DNA from: an uncultured Paracoccaceae bacterium
GTDB lineage: Bacteria > Pseudomonadota > Alphaproteobacteria > Rhodobacterales > Rhodobacteraceae
Assembly: GCA_938038825.1 (NCBI GenBank)
Contig: CALHST010000316.1
Location: 1-27,910, forward strand
Direction: 5' to 3'
Length of the DNA: 27,910 nucleotides
Part shown: positions 24,988-27,910 of the stretch, piece by piece
Position numbering within the stretch: position 1 is the stretch's first letter
Layout: every line of letters begins with the position of its first letter
The notes under the pieces: model-generated
Databases searched by the model: none
The model's input: only the letters and a program-made list of their open reading frames with translations
Told to the model about the DNA's origin: nothing
Made by a program: the position numbers and the translations under genes

Positions 24988-25539
24988 CTAGCGACACAAA
25001 CCACTGTCATTAGAACGTGCTAGAATTTCCACCCGACGGTTCCGGCCATCATCGCCAGGAAGCCCTGGCAAAGGGGCCTGTTCCCCCTGCCCTTCTGCAA
25101 GAAGACGGGTCGCAGACACTGTTCCTGGACCCGCGAGGAACAGTCGTACCGAGTTTGCGCGGCGCATCGATAGCTTTAGATTATAAGGCGCTGAACCAAC
25201 TGTATCTGTGTGGCCAATCAGCTTCACACATAAATTGCTGAGATTGCCGTTCAGAAGCGCCCCAAGGCGCGATAAATGTGCCTGCGATTCAGCTGTTAGA
25301 TTGTTAGAGTTGAAGTCAAAATGAACAAAATAGCCTTCGCCACCAAGTTGGGTTGTGCTTCGGGCTTGTCGTGTTTCGAAGTCAGGTTCAGCACATCCTG
25401 CAGAAACGACCCCAGTCAAAGCATACGATATCGCGCAACTATCAGCACTTAGAGGAAGTGCAGTTGTTGTTCCCGATGCCAAAATTGGAAAAACACTCAA
25501 AATACTTATCAAAAAAGCCAGAAGGCGACTCTGAACCAT
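24988..25539 (-). CDS. OmpA-like periplasmic protein with four conserved cysteines (copy 2)
   Basis: Protein of 183 residues with a Sec signal peptide (about 1-22) and an OmpA-like peptidoglycan-binding domain (about 68-178: YFVHFDFNSNNL, KLIGHTDTVGSAPYNLKLSMRRA, NRRVEI). Cys35 and Cys49 (C-x13-C), Cys104 and Cys182 match those of the OmpA-like protein at 23700-24218, which suggests two conserved disulfides and a common origin. The ATG has AAGG 8 bases upstream. The caspase-like gene follows with no gap. Expected to anchor the caspase module to peptidoglycan; this is inferred from the domain and gene order. Confidence 0.87.
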   Translation of the reverse strand: MVQSRLLAFLISILSVFPILASGTTTALPLSADSCAISYALTGVVSAGCAEPDFETRQARSTTQLGGEGYFVHFDFNSNNLTAESQAHLSRLGALLNGNLSNLCVKLIGHTDTVGSAPYNLKLSMRRANSVRLFLAGPGTVSATRLLAEGQGEQAPLPGLPGDDGRNRRVEILARSNDSGLCR

Positions 25540-25599
25540 CGTTTTAACCTTACTTCACTATTTAACTGTCCAACTACCAGAAAAGTGTAAATCCAAGGT

Positions 25600-25616
25600 T
25601 TCTGTATCGTACAGAA
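25600..25616. promoter_or_regulatory. 17-bp dyad between OmpA-like and CsgG-like genes
   Basis: TTCTGTA-TCG-TACAGAA is a perfect inverted repeat in the 121-base divergent gap. A second palindrome, CCGATATCGG (25645-25654), lies just before the ATG at 25661 and covers the place of its ribosome site. Either could be an operator controlling both directions. Confidence 0.45.
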
Positions 25617-25660
25617 GCTTTCTACACGGTTCCTTAAATGTTCACCGATATCGGACCAAT

Positions 25661-26824
25661 ATGGTTAGTGTCGCGCTTAAAAAGACCCGCTATCGGGTGC
25701 AGTTTTGTATGTGTATAGCACTCCTGTTGGGACTGAGTGCCTGTTCAACTGAGCTTACAGGGCTAACCCCCACTGTTGCAGAACCGAAGACGCCTGCAGC
25801 CCGCAATATCACGTCTTTTGGGCCTGCCTTGCAATGTATGGATGACCTTTTGTTAAAGGCAAAACGCCCACGCGTCCGAATTACATCCACACAACTTCCT
25901 GATCGAACTAAACAGGTTGCAGTGGGTGCCGACGATATGGTGATTAACGCTCTCAATCAGATGAACCGACGCAGTAATGCATACATTTTTATTGATCAGG
26001 GCATCACAAAAGCCTCGACGGGCCGTCTCCTAGAAATCGAAGTTCAAGACACCAAAGCAAAGGTACAGCCTTTACAACCTCAGTTTTATGTTCGCGGATC
26101 GATCAGTCAGCTAGATGAAGGTGTGCAATCAACCTTTGTCGATATTGGGTTGGAAAATGCGAACGAAGATCAAAAATTACAAGATTCAGCGGGAGCATTT
26201 CGCGGGAACCGTGCGATCGTTACGGTGGACTTACATTTGGTCGCTTTTCCCTCGCGCCAAGTGTTAGCCGGTGCATCTGTCAGCAACTCGATGGTGATCA
26301 CAAAGCGTCGGTTTGGCAGCGAGTTCTCTGGTAACATCGCTCAGATTGGGGTCGGCTTGTTATTCCAAATCGAAAACATGGAAAGTACCGGGCAAGCTGT
26401 TCGCAACTTGATCGAGTTGGGATTGATCGAGCTATTAGGACAGCACGCTAAGGTTCCGTATTGGACATGCCTTTCACTGGACTCTACCAACGCATTGCAA
26501 TCCGCATTATCCGAACGGAAACATGTTGGAACAGACTCTCGAGCTCACGTCATGGAAGCTCAAAGACTGTTAATCAAAATGCGTCAACTCTCTGGACGGC
26601 CGACAGGTACATTAGACACTGATACTGAACGCGCCCTGGCAAAGTTCCAACGCGAACACGGTCTTATTTCAAATGGTCAGCCGAACTTTGATACACTCCG
26701 CGCCTTACGCGCGGCCTCGTTGAGAGCCAAAAACTCCATCAAACCCGCTCCTCCGGTATCTCCAACGCCAGTTGTGGACACCGGAGAATTTCGCAGCATC
26801 AATGCGTATATTGACGGTGGATAG
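25661..26824 (+). CDS. CsgG/HfaB-like lipoprotein with C-terminal peptidoglycan-binding domain
   Basis: Outer-membrane lipoprotein of 387 residues: signal with lipobox LSAC (Cys28), a CsgG-like domain (about 45-270) and a PG_binding_1-type domain (about 296-350, EAQRLLIKMRQLSGRPTGTL...ALAKFQREHGL). CsgG-family features include FYVRGSISQLDEG, the strand pattern of VTVDLHLVAFPSRQVLAGASVSNSM and the helix QAVRNLIELGLIELLG. CsgG makes an oligomeric secretion pore for curli, and HfaB is its holdfast-anchoring relative in Caulobacter. Curli subunits are absent here, so this copy may export or anchor another surface component, such as the polysaccharide or RTX protein. A peptidoglycan-binding tail is unusual on CsgG. 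It is divergent from the OmpA/caspase operon. The start has only a weak ribosome site (GGA, 5 bases upstream). Confidence 0.8.
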   Translation: MVSVALKKTRYRVQFCMCIALLLGLSACSTELTGLTPTVAEPKTPAARNITSFGPALQCMDDLLLKAKRPRVRITSTQLPDRTKQVAVGADDMVINALNQMNRRSNAYIFIDQGITKASTGRLLEIEVQDTKAKVQPLQPQFYVRGSISQLDEGVQSTFVDIGLENANEDQKLQDSAGAFRGNRAIVTVDLHLVAFPSRQVLAGASVSNSMVITKRRFGSEFSGNIAQIGVGLLFQIENMESTGQAVRNLIELGLIELLGQHAKVPYWTCLSLDSTNALQSALSERKHVGTDSRAHVMEAQRLLIKMRQLSGRPTGTLDTDTERALAKFQREHGLISNGQPNFDTLRALRAASLRAKNSIKPAPPVSPTPVVDTGEFRSINAYIDGG

Positions 26825-26860
26825 ATGACTTTTAGTATCAGCGAAAATACCCATTAGGGT

Positions 26861-27193
26861 CTATTGTTGAGCCTTTGTTTCTTTGTAAGCTTGGAGCATA
26901 TCTTCCAATAAGTCGTTTAGCCGTCTGTGTTCGGAATCGCGGAGGTCATTGAGTTCATCCCGCAGATCTTGGCGCAAATAAATCCGCCAATACGTCATGG
27001 GTTCATTTAATGGTGGGCGACCACGTCTCATTCCCGCCGGCGCATCACCTGTACTTCGCGTGAATCCATGCTTTTCGCCCGCCTTGGCAACAGCCTCTTT
27101 GTCGCGCTGCGGGCGTTTTACCTTCTTGAGCTTGGACAGCCCTGCCCCAATCTGACTGGCATCTTGATCCAAATTCAGAAACTTTCCACTCAT
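26861..27193 (-). CDS. parB: Small ParB-like DNA-binding partition protein
   Basis: Basic protein of 110 residues encoded directly after parA, with overlapping stop/start (ATGA) and a strong GGAGG ribosome site. The N-terminal half is Lys/Arg-rich (KLKKVKRPQRDKEA). The C-terminal half (about 66-110, MTYWRIYLRQDLRDELNDLRDSEHRRLNDLLEDML) resembles a ribbon-helix-helix (CopG/MetJ type) domain: one beta-strand then two helices. It lacks the HTH and nuclease-like domains of large ParB proteins, so it is analogous to the small partners of short ParA proteins. The likely target is the CACGT array at 122-197. The symbol is by position rather than homology. Confidence 0.75.
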   Translation of the reverse strand: MSGKFLNLDQDASQIGAGLSKLKKVKRPQRDKEAVAKAGEKHGFTRSTGDAPAGMRRGRPPLNEPMTYWRIYLRQDLRDELNDLRDSEHRRLNDLLEDMLQAYKETKAQQ

Positions 27194-27867
27194 TCGCTTG
27201 CCTCCATGACGTCGGCCATCTCAATCCCAAGCTGCACCGCATTATTGATTGCCCGTTGTACAGAGACGTTTTTTTGCAACTCAAAGATCGTGCGGCCCTC
27301 TGCCATAACGCGTTCGAATGGTGCCCGCCGCATGAGCTCTGTCTTGAACCGGTTCACTCCAGATGCGTCCAATTCAGCAAGAACCTCTTTGTAAGAGGTT
27401 GTTACAATCGCCGCATCTGTTTGTGTAATCAGGATATACGATTTGACATCCCGACGCGCCGCGCGACCCGCATCACGAACCATCTTTAAAGCTGATCCTG
27501 CCGCATCCCCATCCAACGCACTCGGCCGCATAGGGATGATGCACATATCAGAACTTGATGCAGCATAAGACGCCATCAATCCCGCAACCCCTTCAAGATC
27601 GACAAACACCAGATCAAACCGTTCGCCAGCATCATCAAGCGTATCCAAAATTGTTGAGTCCGAAGTGTCTGAAATCACCGTGAACGGCAAAGGGCCATGT
27701 GTGTCTTCTGACCGCTTCGATTGCCATACCCTCGCTAGACTTTGGCGTGGATCTGCATCCACGATGGCAATCGACAAATCCTTGTTCTCGGCGAAGACGG
27801 TTGCCAGCATCAGCGTGGTTGTTGACTTCCCACACCCCCCTTTCGGGGAAAGAACACTTACAATCAT
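27190..27867 (-). CDS. parA: ParA-family plasmid partition ATPase
   Basis: Small ParA ATPase of 225 residues with the deviant Walker A motif KGGCGKST (9-16), Walker A-prime region IAIVDADPRQS (about 33-43) and Walker B-like FDLVFVDLEG. No N-terminal HTH is present, as in short (type Ib) ParAs, so autoregulation should fall to the small partner encoded downstream. The ATPase segregates plasmid copies by dynamic binding to the nucleoid. The ATG at 27867 equals position 98 at the other end of the window, and the gene runs through the overlap. It lies downstream of repA on the circle, with a gap of about 137 bases holding the CACGT array. Confidence 0.95.
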   Translation of the reverse strand: MIVSVLSPKGGCGKSTTTLMLATVFAENKDLSIAIVDADPRQSLARVWQSKRSEDTHGPLPFTVISDTSDSTILDTLDDAGERFDLVFVDLEGVAGLMASYAASSSDMCIIPMRPSALDGDAAGSALKMVRDAGRAARRDVKSYILITQTDAAIVTTSYKEVLAELDASGVNRFKTELMRRAPFERVMAEGRTIFELQKNVSVQRAINNAVQLGIEMADVMEASE

Positions 27868-27910
27868 AGGGTTGCTCGATTTTATATATTATATCACGTA
27901 ATTATTTATA
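27770..27910. repeat. Terminal overlap, right copy (circular contig)
   Basis: Right-hand copy of the 141-base terminal overlap. An exact 141-base overlap matches the largest default k-mer of a common de Bruijn metagenome assembler, so the repeat is most simply an assembly signature of circularity. Confidence 0.95.

Noticed and set aside
26861..27193. Antitoxin of a toxin-antitoxin pair
   Set aside because: The RHH-like fold would fit, but its coupled neighbour is ParA and no toxin-like gene is adjacent, so partition is the better reading.
1..27910. Search for mobilisation genes, transposases, tRNA or rRNA genes
   Set aside because: None of the open frames shows relaxase, coupling-protein, transposase or recombinase motifs, and I saw no tRNA-like or rRNA sequence.

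Overview
The window is a complete small circular replicon, almost certainly a plasmid of an alphaproteobacterium of the Rhodobacteraceae (Roseobacter group). The first 141 bases are repeated exactly as the last 141 (1-141 = 27770-27910), which is how a circular contig looks when it is written out linearly with an assembly overlap. The real circle should be about 27,769 bp. It carries a RepA-type (RPA family) replication initiator, five iterons with DnaA boxes, a small ParA ATPase and a small basic partner, in the order repA-parA-parB seen on many Rhodobacteraceae plasmids. I see no transposase, relaxase, conjugation gene, resistance gene, rRNA or tRNA.

Layout (circular). Replication and partition: 26861-27867 (parB-like, parA), a centromere-like array at 122-197, repA at 236-1261, iterons and DnaA boxes at 1315-1545. 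Right of the origin: a secreted lichenase-type GH16 beta-glucanase on the minus strand (1631-2338). Divergent from it are a membrane-anchored Cys-pair protein, a degenerate type I ABC transporter and a HlyD-like adaptor (2548-6599, plus strand). Facing these, on the minus strand, is a long series running 23504 to 6664: acyltransferase-3, STAS/nucleotidyltransferase fusion, family 2 glycosyltransferase, DUF3131 protein, small secreted protein, second DUF3131 protein, secreted Cys-pair protein, a 1131-residue RTX protein, an intact type I ABC transporter and its HlyD adaptor. An envelope block (23700-26824) holds two OmpA-like proteins, a Tat-exported caspase-like protease and a CsgG-like lipoprotein with a peptidoglycan-binding tail.

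Reading as a whole: this is an exopolysaccharide and surface-adhesin plasmid. A membrane synthase (GT2) with its own sugar-nucleotide enzyme and an acyltransferase would make and decorate a beta-glucan. The lichenase would trim it, and the similarity of that enzyme to Bacillus 1,3-1,4-beta-glucanases points to a mixed-linkage polymer. A type I secretion system would export a calcium-binding RTX adhesin.

The most unusual feature is that nearly every component is present twice: two T1SS ABC proteins sharing a C-terminal extension (one with its ATPase residues destroyed), two HlyD adaptors, two Cys-x6-Cys proteins each upstream of one ABC gene, two DUF3131 proteins, and two OmpA proteins with four matching cysteines. 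I infer a heterodimeric, one-site-dead type I exporter tied to a plasmid-borne polysaccharide machine. This is inference from motifs and layout, not demonstrated.
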